64,000 nt of DNA from positions 102,218 through 166,217 of the forward strand of contig CAUDNR010004156.1 in assembly GCA_958430865.1 (NCBI GenBank), written 5' to 3'. Origin of the DNA: Entrophospora sp. SA101. Its lineage: Eukaryota > Glomeromycota > Glomeromycetes > Entrophosporales > Entrophosporaceae. Position numbers and translations under genes: made by a program. The notes under the pieces are model-generated. The model saw nothing but the letters and a program-made list of their open reading frames with translations. It was not told the origin of the DNA and did no database searches. Below, piece by piece: positions 35,734-49,384 of the stretch; positions within the stretch are counted from its first letter, which is position 1; every line of letters begins with the position of its first letter.

Positions 35734-37510
35734 ATGGCAAAAAAAGTTGCTATCATAGGTTCAGGTGTATCAGGACTTGGAGCAGCTTGGTTATTAACAG
35801 AATATTCAACAGACTATAAGGTGACATTATACGAAGAGAATGATTATTTAGGAGGACATACACACACCGTTGACTATATAGTTCCATCAACCAAGAACTG
35901 CAAAGAGCCGATAATTACACCAGTGGACACTGGTTTCATTGTATTTAATCATGTGACATATCCTAATTTACTAAAATTCTTTGAATTGAAAAAAGTGGAA
36001 TTTATTGACTCAAAAATGAGTTTTGCAATTTCCAGAAATCAAGGTGAATTTGAATGGTCAGGACGTACTCCAATCAGTGTATTTTGTCAAGCAAAAAATT
36101 TGTTGAGCCTAGAAATGTGGCAAACTATTTATGATATTGTTAGATTTAATTTTCATTCAACAGATTTGTTAGAGTTACCAGATGATCATCCGGACAAAAA
36201 AATGAGTATAGGTGAATATTTGGATATTAATAAATATTCCAAGGCTTTCAGAGACAATTATCTTTTACCAATGACAGCAGCAATCTGGTCTACCCCGCCT
36301 GATAAATGTTCATTAGATTTTCCAGCATTAACGTTAATTCAATTTATGCATAATCATTGTTTGCTTCAGATTCTTCATAGAATAAAATGGTTTACTGTGA
36401 AAAATGGAAGGTAAATTAACGTTCGTAAATAAATTAATTTATAAATCTATCTACATTAATCAACTGATTTTTTTTATAGTCACAAGTATGTTGAAGTGAT
36501 AGCAGAAAAAATCCCTGATATACGTTTATCAACAAAGGTGATTCAAGTTAAACGATCAGCAACGTCAATTAAAATAATAGATGAGAAATCTAATTGTGAA
36601 GAATATGATCATGTAATATTTGCAACACATGCAGATCAAACTTTAAAAATACTAGGCGATGAGGCAACTGATGACGAAGTTGATGTTTTGGGCGGTGTAA
36701 AATTTAATAAAAATAAAGCTGTTTTACATTGTGATTTAGAGGTAACAACAACAACATTATCATCGTAAACTAACTAACTCGATAGTCAATAACAATAATT
36801 ATTTATTTTTAGTTTATGCCAAAAAGAAGATTGGCATTTTCTTCTTGGAATTATCTTACCAAATCCACAGGAAATTCTAATATTAATGAAGTGTCATTGT
36901 ATGTAAAATATGTAAATTCTAGATTTATAGTGATGGTCGATCAATTGACATTGATATTTTAATTATTTTCTTCTTCATTATTATTAGAACTTATTCAATG
37001 AATATTTTACAGTCTATTGATGAGAAAATTTATGGGCCTGTATTGGTGACATTGAATCCATTGGATGAAATAGATCCTAGCAAAGTTCACGGTGAATGGC
37101 ATTATGAACACCCACAATATTCACCTGAAACAATCAAATCCCAACAAAAACTTTACAAAATACAAAATCAACCAAACCTACATACAACTTTTGCAGGAGC
37201 ATGGACTAATTATGGATTTCATGAAGATGGGTTCACATCAGGATTAAAAATTGCTAAAGAACATTTTGGTGTTGAGTGCCCATTTGAAATTATTGATGCA
37301 ACCTATATTAGAGGTAAAAGAGCCAAATTGAGTTTTATTGGCAAATTACAAAAACATTCATGGATTGGATTTGAATTATTTATTTCATTTTTATGCCATT
37401 TGATTAATTTTTTTTGTATTTTAATGGTTATGTTAATTGAAAGTTTAGAGCAATTATGTTATAATATTAGCCATGATAAACTTAATAATAATAATATTAA
37501 GGAAGATTAA
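35734..37510 (+). CDS. FAD-dependent amine-oxidase-like oxidoreductase, copy B
   Basis: Exons 35734-36410, 36480-36741, 36813-36898 and 36988-37510, identical in translation to copy A (515 residues): Rossmann GSGVSGLG start, C-terminal GAWTNYGFHEDG FAD motif, hydrophobic segment near the end. Intact. It sits tail-to-tail with the augmin-like gene as in copy A. Confidence 0.86.
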
Positions 37511-37542
37511 AAAATAAAATATCTAGTATTTAAAATATTTAT

Positions 37543-38625
37543 TTAAGAATTTGCAGTTTCAAGTAAATTCAATTTCCGTATTCTCAAACTGCTCTCATTA
37601 ATTTCTGCATCATAAAGATCCCGTAATAAATTGTTACATTCTGTCAATTCTTGAAACTCTTTTTTGATATCATTACATAGATTTTGAATAGTGTCAGCAA
37701 TATTTTGTACCTAAAAGAAAAAAAACCCATAAGTATTGAAATTCTCAAGATATATATAAACATCAATGTATAAATATTAATTACCAATAATGATGATTCT
37801 GACATATTTGAAGTTTGTGGTGATAATAATTCAGATGCTACATTTAGACAATCATCTATTTCTTTTGTCAATTCAGCTAAATTATCACATGTAAATATTG
37901 TGAAAATAATATTATTATCTTCTCTCTCTGCCATTCTTTCATCAATTTAATTTCCAAAGTAAATAAAGTTAAAAAATATTTTACCCAAATCTACTGTTAA
38001 TATATTAATTATTGGCATCGCTGTTATGGTTTTAGACAATGATGACACAAACTCGACATAATTTGGTTTAAAATTTTCCAAATATTGAATAATACTTGTC
38101 AATATATTTTTCTATCAATTAACAAAAAATGCATATTAACAATTGAAATAATTATATGATTTATTATATAAAAAGATTTAATATATATTTTAAACCTGAA
38201 ATTCTAAAGTTTCATTTATATTAATAAGATCTTTTTCCAATTCAAACTTTCTCAAACTATTTATTAACCCAACTCTCTTTTCATATAGAACCTTCCAGGC
38301 TTGCAACAATTGTGATTCAACAGATAATTTTTGATTTTCAAATGCAAATTCATTATTTACATTCAAATAACACCATTGTATCAATCTTGCATTTAACATC
38401 ATTAATTCGTCTTCATTTTTATTTATAGCAACAATTTTGGTGATTGTAGATTTAGTTGGTGATGATGATTCTTGGTTTCTGAGAAATAAATACAAATACA
38501 CTTTAATCAAGTTGTCAAATATTAAAATAACCCATCGAATATAATACCTACACATCGATTTTCCTATGTTTAATTACGTTGACAATATTTTTTTCTTCGC
38601 TTCGCTTTCTTCTGCAACTGTTCAT
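37543..38625 (-). CDS. HAUS8/augmin-like protein, copy B
   Basis: Exons 38552-38625, 38196-38478, 37985-38111, 37785-37927 and 37543-37710, encoding the same 264 residues as copy A with the QWCYLN motif and helical coiled-coil-like remainder. Intact. The family assignment carries the same uncertainty as in copy A. Confidence 0.55.
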
Positions 38626-40978
38626 TTTATGAGCATAGCTAAAAATCCCATTTATGTCTATTTGCTTATGTCGATCAAATTAATTCATAACTAACTAAAA
38701 AGATCGACAAATTATTATTATAAAACGACGCGACATCATGCACCTAAAGCAAGATAATTAATTCTATTAATATTAATATTTTTCTTTTCAGGGCAAATGG
38801 TTATATTTCCAGGGTAGAAACTAGAGGTTGGCACTGTTAACCGTTTAACAAGAACTTAAACGGTTAACATTAATATTAATAATATTATGTTATTTAATTT
38901 TGATAGTGACCGATTTACCCCACCCTTAATATTAAAGATGGCCAATTATTTTGGAAGTGTTGGCTGACCAATCGTTACTATAAGCAATTAATTGATTATA
39001 GATGATCTGTACCATAGATATTTATTTATGTTAGTATTATATGAATGCAGTAAAGGAAAAAGTGTTTGTCCAATAATTGTGTTGTTGACACAATCAAAAA
39101 AAGTCAAATAGAGATTAATTTTGTATTTGATGATAAACAAAATTGTATTAAAAACACTGCATATACAAGATTATCTATTATGATACAGACTCGCTTAGTA
39201 TTAAAAATTTCAATCAAGGATTCCAAATGTTTTTGAAAGACTGTAGGGTAGATACAATTGATGTAATGTGGAATGTTCGAGGAATTGTTCATCCTTCTTT
39301 AAGATTTTTTTTAAAAAAGGAGGCAAACTCTTCACTTACAAATTGAATTGAATTTTTTATTACTTCTTTTTTAGATTCTGCAGAAGTGTTTTTGCTGATT
39401 GCCTTTTCATTGATTATTTTCATGAACTCTTTTTTGAGCTAGATAGTTATTTTCCACCACAATGAACATCCACTGTTGATTTACGACTCCATTCTATAGA
39501 AGAAGGGTCACAATAATTACAGAATAATTCACATTAAAATCACCAGGATTTTCTTTTTACTACCCTAAAGAAAATTATTTCGCAAGTTTTTACTTGAAGA
39601 CAAAAATAATTATTTGTATTTTTCTCACCAAAAAAATCTATACAACCTATGCAGACATGTTTAACTTTCAGATGTTTTTTGAATACAAACAAATGATTTA
39701 TTAACGTTATTAGTTAACGAATTAATTAACAAATTCAATTAAAAAATGTTTCACAAAATTGATCGCGTTGTATTATCCTGATCATCATGCCAAAATTTTT
39801 TAAATGAAAAAACATTTTCCCACCACTAAACAATTCAGAATTAATTCATTATTGCCAAAGGAATCAAAGAAGACGCACAATAAGTTGGAATTAATTTCCT
39901 TGTTGTTAAACAACATGTCTTTTTTGAAAATGTGAAGAAATCACTTTCCCCGCTACTAAATAACGCAGCAATTTAGAATAATTCATCATTGCCAAAGGAA
40001 TCAATCAAGCTTTTTTCGAAGACTTTTTCTAATTTCTTATTGTTAATATTTAAACAATCATGCCTTTTTTTGAAAATGTGAAAAAACGTAACGATTCGAA
40101 TTATTAATAATTCATATTTTTTTAATTCTCGATTAAAAAATTCTATATAGGGCGGTTTTATAAGAATATAAAAGGTTAGAGGCTATGAGTATTGATGGGT
40201 TAAAACTAACATTAATTTTTAGAAATAAAACAAAAAATTCCATATTAATATTAAAATCTTGTTTACATATAAATGATAGCAATCTTAGTTCATGATTCAT
40301 TTATGATACTATTTTTTTAAGTTAAGTGTGGTTTTTTGAATCATCATCCTTGCTTTTGGGTAATAGTAATAATAAGTGGATTACATATTAATATGAAAAT
40401 AGTTTATAACTCAAATTTTTAAAAGTAAACTGATATAAACAAAGCTTAGGTCTTTAGCTTTAATTCTGTCAGTTTACTTTTTTCAAAATTTTTTTCTTTG
40501 GGGTATAACCTCTAAGAGTCAGGTGATAAAATTGGTGGTTATAATAAGAAAAAAATTTTATAGACTTGAATGTGTAATGTTATAAAATTTTTGTAATGTT
40601 TTTTTTTATGGATGATTATGATGTATCTAATGTATCAATCAAAGTTGGGACATGTGCAAACAACCTAATAGTATTATGTGGAGGTTATTGAATTGTTAAA
40701 AATAAAAATGGATGGGAGACATTATAAAGCCATAAATATCATTAACAATTTTGATCCCTGAAATTTCTTTGTGGCATAATGTTCACTTTCTCATTAAATA
40801 GAGAATTTTAATCAATGCACTTTCACAACTAGAGAAAACAGGTATTATATAATATATAGTATTTGGTTGATTAAATAAAATTTATTATTTAACCAATTAA
40901 TTGACTGACTATATATATTATAATATATGTAAGCATTTTCAAAATCTTTTTATTTTTATTTATACATATTTATATATG

Positions 40979-41494
40979 TCAAGAGATTGCTTTATTATCT
41001 TTCCAAACACTTCCATCATTGTAAATTTCTTTTTTCCAAATTGGTGCTTTATCTTTCAATTGATCAATCAACCATTCAACTGCATGAATTGACTCATGCC
41101 TATGAGCGCTTGAAACAGCTATTATAACACTTGTTTCACCAACAGGTACAGTATTAACACGATGATAAATTGCCACTTTTATTAAATTCCATTTTGATCT
41201 ACTTTCATCAATCATTGACAATAAAATCTTTTCTGCCATTGGAATATATGCTTCATAATCCAATTGGACAACTATTTTATCTTTTAAAAAAATTTTAATT
41301 AATAAATTGATTAATTTACTATTTATATATTTATTTATTATATTTATATTTATTTACTTGGTTATACCTTTAAAAGTATTACGAGTTGTTCCACTAAAAG
41401 TAGTAATAGCACCCGCACTGTCATCTTTTACTAAATCTACAATATCTTGAAGAATAAGAGGTTCAGGTGTAATCTTTACAAATTTATTTTCCAT
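40979..41494 (-). CDS. Molybdopterin synthase large subunit (MoaE/MOCS2B type), copy B
   Basis: Two exons (41368-41494 and 40979-41280), identical to copy A, 142 residues, with the PIWKKE active-site lysines present. Intact. Confidence 0.92.
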
Positions 41495-42875
41495 CACACA
41501 AGAAAAGAATTATCTAATTGTTGTAATACCTTTTTCTAAATTTGATAAAATCAACTGCTGATCTCTTTTTAAAATTTGCGATAATAGTTTTTCATAATAA
41601 TAATAACAAAAAAATGCTAACTGGTGATCAGGTTATTCATAATCAATAACCCGGACATGTCCAAGGACTGTTATCAAAAAAAAAAAACTAAGAAAATTCA
41701 AATTTATTTTCTCAATCATTCATATATATTCATTCGTTAACTATAAATTTGCAAATCTATTTATTATATATAGATGCGGGAAAGTTCAAATTTATTTTCA
41801 TCTCAAAGACAAGGAAATTCTCAATATATTTATCTATTATAGATGTGGGAAATTCAAATATATTCGTCCATTAACAACTCTGTTTATTATAGATTTGCTC
41901 AAAGACATGAGGAAATTCTCAATATATTAATATATTGATATTAAGGTCGTGGGCGAAACCTCCTTAGTAATTACTGAAACCACGGCAAAACTAGATTAAA
42001 AATCCTGTTGAAACTATGCCAAAATGGCGAAACCTCAAAATGCGAAACTCTGCCGAAACTCTAATAAACAATTAATGTATAACCCTGCTGATTGATTTCT
42101 GGAGGAGTTTCGGCAAGCAACCTTAATTGATATACTTAACAATCATATAATATAGAGTTTATATAATACATATCTTGATTACCACATACTATACAAGGAC
42201 CGAAATTTTTTCAACCTTTATTCATTTTATTAATGATAAATGATAGAAATTATTATCTATTTAACGAAAGAATATGATGAATTTAATTTAGTGCGACGTA
42301 TTTAACTTTAAAAAGGAGATTTTTTTCATATAGAATTGTTTAAAAAAGGAATTTTTCGAAAAAAAAAAAGTGTTACGAAAATGATTGCGTTGTGTATAAA
42401 TATATAAATATATATATATTGATATAGTAGTTAAAGTTAACGTTAAGTTAAGCGCTGCCAAAAAGTTTTTTAAACGGATGGAAGAAAAGATGTCGGACCA
42501 ATAAAAAAAGCTTAAGCTGACTATGAATTACATCCCTTCCGTCCCTTTGATTTATATAATGATAGATAAACTTATATTTAAATAATTAAAGCCACCGTTA
42601 AATGTTTCAACATTTTAATTAATTTATAAAAATAAACTTCTTAAATAGAATTAAACTTTAGTTTAAGAAATGCATTCTAAATTCGAGTAATAAAAATGAA
42701 GGAATGTTAATTGATCAAATTCATAATATTCTTTCGTTAAAAAAAAACAGATTATCTATTTTTTTATCTATGTGCTTCATTAAGACCATCTCTTCCACTG
42801 ACAATGTAATTAGTGGAAGCCAAAAAATTGAATCAAATTGCTGGCCGTTTGTGCCATATATAAAACAAGCCCAAC

Positions 42876-43031
42876 CGCGTTGTTGAGAACATATTTTCTG
42901 AAGGACAAATATACATTGCAATGAGCCGAGCTCCTTCGTTAAAAAACTTGAATATTCTCAGTTTTGACTCTGCTCAATTAAAGGTCTCTAGAGCAGCATT
43001 AGAAGAATATAAAAGATTGGGAAAGGGTTAA
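42876..43031 (+). pseudogene. PIF1-like helicase C-terminal relic, copy B
   Basis: Same 5'-truncated fragment with EGQIYIAMSRAP as in copy A. The only internal base difference I found between A and B (43082) lies 51 bp downstream of it. Confidence 0.72.
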
Positions 43032-43553
43032 TACTGAAGGGTTGCAAATTTGATAAGACGGTAAAAAAAAATTAATTTATCATGTTATGGAACAAATCAA
43101 TCTTTTCTACTCGCCACTGCATTTGTAAATTTTTTTTTTTGCAATATATATTTTTTAAAAAAAAAGCAAGCTATTTAATATTAATATTTAGTGTTAATTG
43201 ACGTTTACTGCTCCTAAGAAGAAAAACAATCCGTCGTTTTGTCCTGTTTTTGTTTTATTATTATTAATATTGATATTAAAATACAAATAAATTCGTGTAC
43301 GTGCCTCTGCTCATTCATTGTGACGTTTAACTTAAAATCTGTTTTATCATTGATTAGATTGCAAATATCACGATCACACAAATTATTTTCATTCTAAAAA
43401 AGAATAATGATAATCTGTGTATGATTATCAGATTGAATAATCTCGCCTTGAAAAAAATCGTATAAATAAAATCTTCAAAATAATTTTACAATAAAATTGC
43501 TAATAATTTAATTAATCAATAAATAATAAAATAAATAACAAATAATAATAAAA

Positions 43554-45322
43554 ATGACAAAAGGACGTGTACTTCTTGCATACTCTGGTGGTTTGGATAC
43601 TTCATGTATTCTTGTTTGGCTTATTGAACAAGGTTATGAGGTTCTCGCTTATTTAGCCAACGTTGGTCAAGATGAAGATTTTGACGCAGCTAGAGAAAAA
43701 GCTTTAAAAATCGGCGCAACCAAAGTTTTTATTGAAGTATGAAATTGTATTATTTATTATTATGGACCTATATATATATGTGACAATTAATTAATTGATT
43801 TGAATGTTTTTAGGATTTGAGAAGTGTTTTTATCGACGAATTTATTTTCCCTGCCATTCAAGCAAATGCAGTATATGAGGTAAAATTCAACTTGATTTTT
43901 AAAAAATCCATTATATATATTGCAAATTGATTAATGCTCAAATTATTTTTTGCTTATTAGAATATCTATTTGTTGGGCACTTCACTTGCTCGTCCACCAA
44001 TTGCTCGTCGTCACGTAAACAATCTACTTTTTTAATTTTATTTTTATTAAACACGATTGATGATATTTAATTTTTTGTTTGGCTATTAGATTGAACTTGC
44101 AATTCAAGAAGGTTGCCAATATGTTTCTCATGGATGTACAGGAAAAGGAAATGACCAAGTTCGTTTTGAATTAGGATATTATGCTTTAAACCCTGATATC
44201 AAGGTTATTGCTCCATGGAGAATGCCAGGTTAATAATAATTATTAAAGTTTTAGATGAAATTTAAGTATTTAGTTATTTCAACAGCAACTAACAAGGAAG
44301 TTCTGTTTTTAGAATTCTATGAAAAATTTCCTGGTCGTCAAGCACTTCTTGCTTATGCAGCTAAAAAAAATATACCTGTTGTTCAAACAGCTGCAAAATC
44401 ATATTCAGAAGATGGTAATTTGTACCATATCTCTCATGAAAGTAGGTCCTTCGCCTTTATCATTTTGTTGAATATATATATATATATATATAATTTTTAT
44501 CAACATATTCAAATTGTTAACGTTAACTAAATGCATTTATATTTATATTGTTTTCAGGTGGTTTACTTGAAGACCCTGGATGCACCCCACCAAAAGATAT
44601 GTGGAGTATGACTGTTGATCCAGAGGAAGCTCCTAATACACCTGAACATATTGTAAGATGATTTAAGATGATTTAAATATTTTCTTTTATGCGTTTTAAA
44701 TATGTATATATATAATTTATATTAATCAATATAATTATATACATATTTATAGACTATTTATTTTGAAAAAGGGAACCCTGTTAAAGTTGTTAATCATAAT
44801 GACAAAACAGAGAAAAGCAATTCGCTAGATTTATTTACATATTTAAACAAATTGGCTGGTTGTCATGGCATTGGTCGTGTCGATATGGTTGAGTCAAGAT
44901 TTATAGGATTGAAATCTCGTGGATGTTATGAATCACCGGCGGCCACAGTATTGCGTGCTGCACATTTGGATCTTGAGGGAATTACACTTGATGGGCAAGT
45001 TCGTCATCTTAAAGAAGTAAATCTTAGTATTCCTTATGGCAGAGTTCTTTATAATGGCCTTTACTTTTCACCTGAACGTGAATTCCTTTCACATTCACTT
45101 GAATTCACACAACGTAATGTCAATGGTGAAGTTAAAATCAAACTATATAAAGGTAATGTCATCATTGAAGGCCGCAAAGCCTATGGGGTAGGATCTAAAC
45201 TTTATGATATGAGAGAAAGCTCAATGGATGAACATGGTGGATTGACACCTACTGATGCTGGTGGTTTCATTAATACACATGCTATTAGACTTAGAAAATG
45301 GGTACCAGCTGATAAACAATAA
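43554..45322 (+). CDS. ARG1: Argininosuccinate synthase, copy B
   Basis: All seven exons recur at a constant shift (first 43554-43736, last 44753-45322) and encode the same 411 residues: [12 protein letters not shown] loop, [13 protein letters not shown] and [11 protein letters not shown]. Intact, with its 5' flank included in the duplicate, so it should be expressed like copy A if the duplication is real. Confidence 0.95.
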
Positions 45323-45783
45323 TATTTATAGAACTATTTTTCTAAAAATATTACTATATAGCGCAATTATTTATTAATTAATGTAAATATATATTTTATA
45401 ATCTTTATTCCATTTTTATTTAAAAAATTATTATTTAATAAATTTGATTATTGTTATGACCAACTTCAACAGCCGCAGTGTATTAATGAAATTATTCGCA
45501 TTTCATTCCCAATACACAACAAGTAGTACATTAATATTTCTATTATGGCCTCTATATAATTGACTCTGGCATGAGCTGAAAGGTAACTCATCGAACCCAG
45601 TAATATTATTTACAACTTTCAACATTATTGGATGATTTGGTATTAATGATGATTTCAAGGAATTTTGTAACTTTTAGCATTTTGGAATCATAGAATCGAT
45701 GAGTAAAGAAATCAGTAAACGTTTGATAAACTTGCCTTGGATTTTTATGTTTTTAATAATTTGTAAATTGTTTTCTCGCGATA

Positions 45784-46229
45784 ACCTCGTAAATGGACGT
45801 TTCTTTTTATAAATTCAGAATCAAACAATTAATTGTCGTATTGATTAAAAGAGTATATACGAAATTTGGAAATTCTAAACAATCTTGTTACGCGGTTTTT
45901 CACATACAACATCTGCGGGCCGTGATCTTGGTAATGGTGTGGTGGTGTGTTTTGATTTCTAAACGAGAATCTTGCTCCAAGTAATGCTGGTGGCATAACC
46001 AACGTCCTGTTTAGAAAAATACTGCATTTTTACATCATAGCCAAGGTTTCTCGGATTAAAAATCTTTTTTTTTTTTTGTATCCAAAGTTATAGAAATGAT
46101 CACATACTCGATGTCCAAAATTCAACTCAAAATGATGTGCGGCACCAGCTACAGTATTGAAAATGTTGTCCCAACAGTGAAACATGGTGGCGGAGGCATA
46201 ATGGTATGGGGGCGTTTTTCGGGAAAAGG
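45784..46229 (+). pseudogene. Tc1/mariner transposase relic, copy B, cut at the fold-back junction
   Basis: Identical to copy A up to the GIMVWGRFSGKG segment, where it stops abruptly at GGAAAAGG. The next base belongs to the inverted copy C, so the rest of the relic is missing from this copy. Confidence 0.82.
46222..46229. other. Fold-back junction with 8-bp microhomology
   Basis: GGAAAAGG is shared by the end of copy B (A 21928-21935, in the Tc1 relic) and the start of inverted copy C (complement of A 24388-24395, in the CCTTTT array). Left of it the sequence is only A-forward; right of it only A-reversed. The 2.45 kb between these two A positions is therefore present once, as the spacer of a large inverted repeat. 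Confidence 0.93.
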
Positions 46230-46268
46230 AAAGAAGATACAGTGAAAGCGGAAGTGAAAGTGATTAAA
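46230..46268 (+). pseudogene. Tail fragment of the Arg/Asp-rich gene in copy C
   Basis: Only the last dozen codons (ending RYSESGSESD and the TAA stop) of the Arg/Asp/Glu-rich gene are present, right after the junction, on the plus strand. The rest of the gene is absent, so this fragment is not functional. Confidence 0.88.
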
Positions 46269-48152
46269 AAAATCAATTCAATGAATAAAAATATACTTAG
46301 AAAAAAAATCTTGTTATAACATACATTCGAGTTAATCTTTCAAAATTATATCATGTAACTTTTATTATATTATTTATTATATTAATATACACTAGTAAAT
46401 TTGATAATTAATAAATAATATTTAACGCCATCATCCAACAGACGATTATGTCTTTGTAGCTAGTTTATTTTTATTATTTGAAATAACAACATATCATGTA
46501 TTAAATAAACAATTGCAAGGTGTTGTTGCTAACAAAAAAAAAAATTGTTTAACTAAAAAAAAATCACTAAAAGTCGCCTGAAATAAAATTTTCTACTATA
46601 TGATTAACAATAACGTAATAAAATGACAGCTAAATAAAGTAGCATCTAAATGATAAAAATAATAACTATTATTTGTTAATTTCTTCTCGAATTGATTATA
46701 CTGATCTGTGAATGTTTTTTAGCCAGATAATTTTTTATTAGTTGAGCATCTAGGTCTTGACCTAGTATCGTTCTAATTAATATCAATCCAACATTCTCTT
46801 AGTTGGTCCACATACTTAAAATAAAAAAAGATAAAGATAAAAAAACAGTTTCTTTTATATTTACTTACGATGGTTTTTATTGGTCATTGACTTTTCCTTT
46901 AGGACAATGTTTTCTCTTTTCAGATGAGCAATCGTTCTTTCTCGAGATTTAAATAAGATAGTTTTTATCTCACAAAAAATAAGACATTTATTATGCTTCA
47001 CTTTATTCGTTTCTATTGAATTTCCTCCATGTGAAGAAATTGTAACCCAGCAATAAATTATTATTAGAAGTCATGGATTAAAATTGCACCGAGTCCCTAA
47101 ATTATAATATATAACATTGTTAATACAATTTTTTCTTTTAAAAGAAAATTATGATATAATCAATCAATTAATCAAATCAGATAAATTGCCAGTGGCATTT
47201 TTAATCTTTAACATGTTTAAGAAGACCGTCGTGAATTGTTATCATCATATATTATATAACAAAAAAAATAAAGCAAAACTTAAATTTATTACTCACTTGA
47301 AATTCTTGATGATGATAATAAATTATTCCCTCATTCATTATTATCTGTAAAAAAAATTTTTTGAACTGCAGATCGCAGATCATATAATTTGCCAAACCTT
47401 GATTTGTGATACGTGAGACAATTGCAAAAATTTCATAATAGAATTTGGCGCAAATTTTTCGCAGATTACTAATTGCCTAAAAACTACTACTTATACGAAT
47501 CTTATAAAATAATAAGAATCCCAAAGTTTCAATATACAAAGTTTCAAAGGGACTTTCTTATAAAATATTTTATATTAATATGTAGGGACCGTTGGATTCT
47601 TAAAATTGCTATATAAAACTTAAGATTCAAGTATAATATTAAGTGGTATATCGTGTAACAATTAGAGATTTTTGTATATGAAATATATGAAATTTTTTTT
47701 AATGCTGTGATTTTTTATTTAAACCCAATCAGAATTAGATAATTTGGAATAAGATCGACAAAAATTTGGCAATGAAATAGTTGTTTTTGTGATCTGCAAC
47801 AGCGTCTACTATGCTTGATAATACAAGTTTCCCTGATCGAAGTCGAAGGAAATATTTTTAATATTCCCTTAGATCTAGATCTGCCGAGAAGCCGAGAAAC
47901 CGAGAAACACTTATTGTGTTTTGGTAGGTGGTGAGAATCTGAGAAACATTTATGTTTTGAGGTGCACGGGGCCGGTGCCAAGAAGCCGAAAAAACGCGTG
48001 CAATACACGTTTTGTAGGTGGTGAGAATCCGAAAAAGCATATTTCATAGGTTGACAAAGCCTAAGAAGTATGTTTTATAGGTGTATGGCTAAAGGGACTT
48101 GATTATCAACCGTACTCTTTTTGACCATTGTTGTGGACAAAGTTTGTTATAC
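46269..48152. other. Spacer of the inverted repeat, no intact gene
   Basis: Inverted counterpart of 22261-24347 with one unit of the 204-bp repeat instead of two. It includes the GC-richer TCACCACCTAC repeat at 47853-48047. No gene is recognised. Confidence 0.6.
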
Positions 48153-48923
48153 TTACTTTTCGTCTGTAAAGGTCAGTATGTGTGAAAATTTATTTTATAG
48201 ACCATAAGTGCTTTTTTCAGTTTTGGATTTGGGCGAACTTTTATAACTGTCTCCGCAATTACAAAATTCTTAATTGGATTCCTGAACTGAGGATGTTTGA
48301 GGTAAGTTTTGCCATTGCATATAGTCGAGGTGAAGATTGTTTAACAGATTCTTATGTCACTATCATCTTGAAACAAATACCCTCTTCCATTAAATTTATT
48401 ATAAACATGCAATTCTAGTATTTCTATATAGTTACGACTATTCATTTTTTCCATCTACTTTTATTAGTGGACCTAGCCCTTTTCCCGAAAAACGCCCCCA
48501 TACCATTATGCCTCCGCCACCATGTTTCACTGTTGGGACAACATTTTCAATACTGTAGCTGGTGCCGCACATCATTTTGAGTTGAATTTTGGACATCGAG
48601 TATGTGATCATTTCTATAACTTTGGATACAAAAAAAAAAAAAGATTTTTAATCCGAGAAACCTTGGCTATGATGTAAAAATGCAGTATTTTTCTAAACAG
48701 GACGTTGGTTATGCCACCAGCATTACTTGGAGCAAGATTCTCGTTTAGAAATCAAAACACACCACCACACCATTACCAAGATCACGGCCCGCAGATGTTG
48801 TATGTGAAAAACCGCGTAACAAGATTGTTTAGAATTTCCAAATTTCGTATATACTCTTTTAATCAATACGACAATTAATTGTTTGATTCTGAATTTATAA
48901 AAAGAAACGTCCATTTACGAGGT
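48153..48923 (-). pseudogene. Tc1/mariner transposase relic, copy C
   Basis: Full-length version of the relic, inverted, with the HGGGGIMVWGRFS core and the same stops as copy A. Confidence 0.8.
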
Positions 48924-49384
48924 TATCGCGAGAAAACAATTTACAAATTATTAAAAACATAAAAATCCAAGGCAAGTTTATCAAACGTTTACTGATTTCT
49001 TTACTCATCGATTCTATGATTCCAAAATGCTAAAAGTTACAAAATTCCTTGAAATCATCATTAATACCAAATCATCCAATAATGTTGAAAGTTGTAAATA
49101 ATATTACTGGGTTCGATGAGTTACCTTTCAGCTCATGCCAGAGTCAATTATATAGAGGCCATAATAGAAATATTAATGTACTACTTGTTGTGTATTGGGA
49201 ATGAAATGCGAATAATTTCATTAATACACTGCGGCTGTTGAAGTTGGTCATAACAATAATCAAATTTATTAAATAATAATTTTTTAAATAAAAATGGAAT
49301 AAAGATTATAAAATATATATTTACATTAATTAATAAATAATTGCGCTATATAGTAATATTTTTAGAAAAATAGTTCTATAAATA

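Larger units (their letters stand above)
26494..46229 (+). repeat. Copy B: direct duplicate of 1648-21935
   Basis: Sequence is collinear with copy A at a constant offset of 24294 after A 2646 (24846 before it, owing to one 552-bp deletion). Every open frame of A in this span recurs with identical translation. Two base differences were seen: 26519 (A in B, T in A) and 43082 (A in B, G in A). Intergenic stretches hold the same content as described for copy A: hairpin at 38835-38869, tandem repeat at about 39779-40094, repeats at 41744-42114. Confidence 0.97.

Noticed and set aside
48182..48418. 78-residue plus-strand frame opposite the Tc1 relic
   Set aside because: It is the antisense of decayed transposase sequence and also appears in copy A in the same relation.
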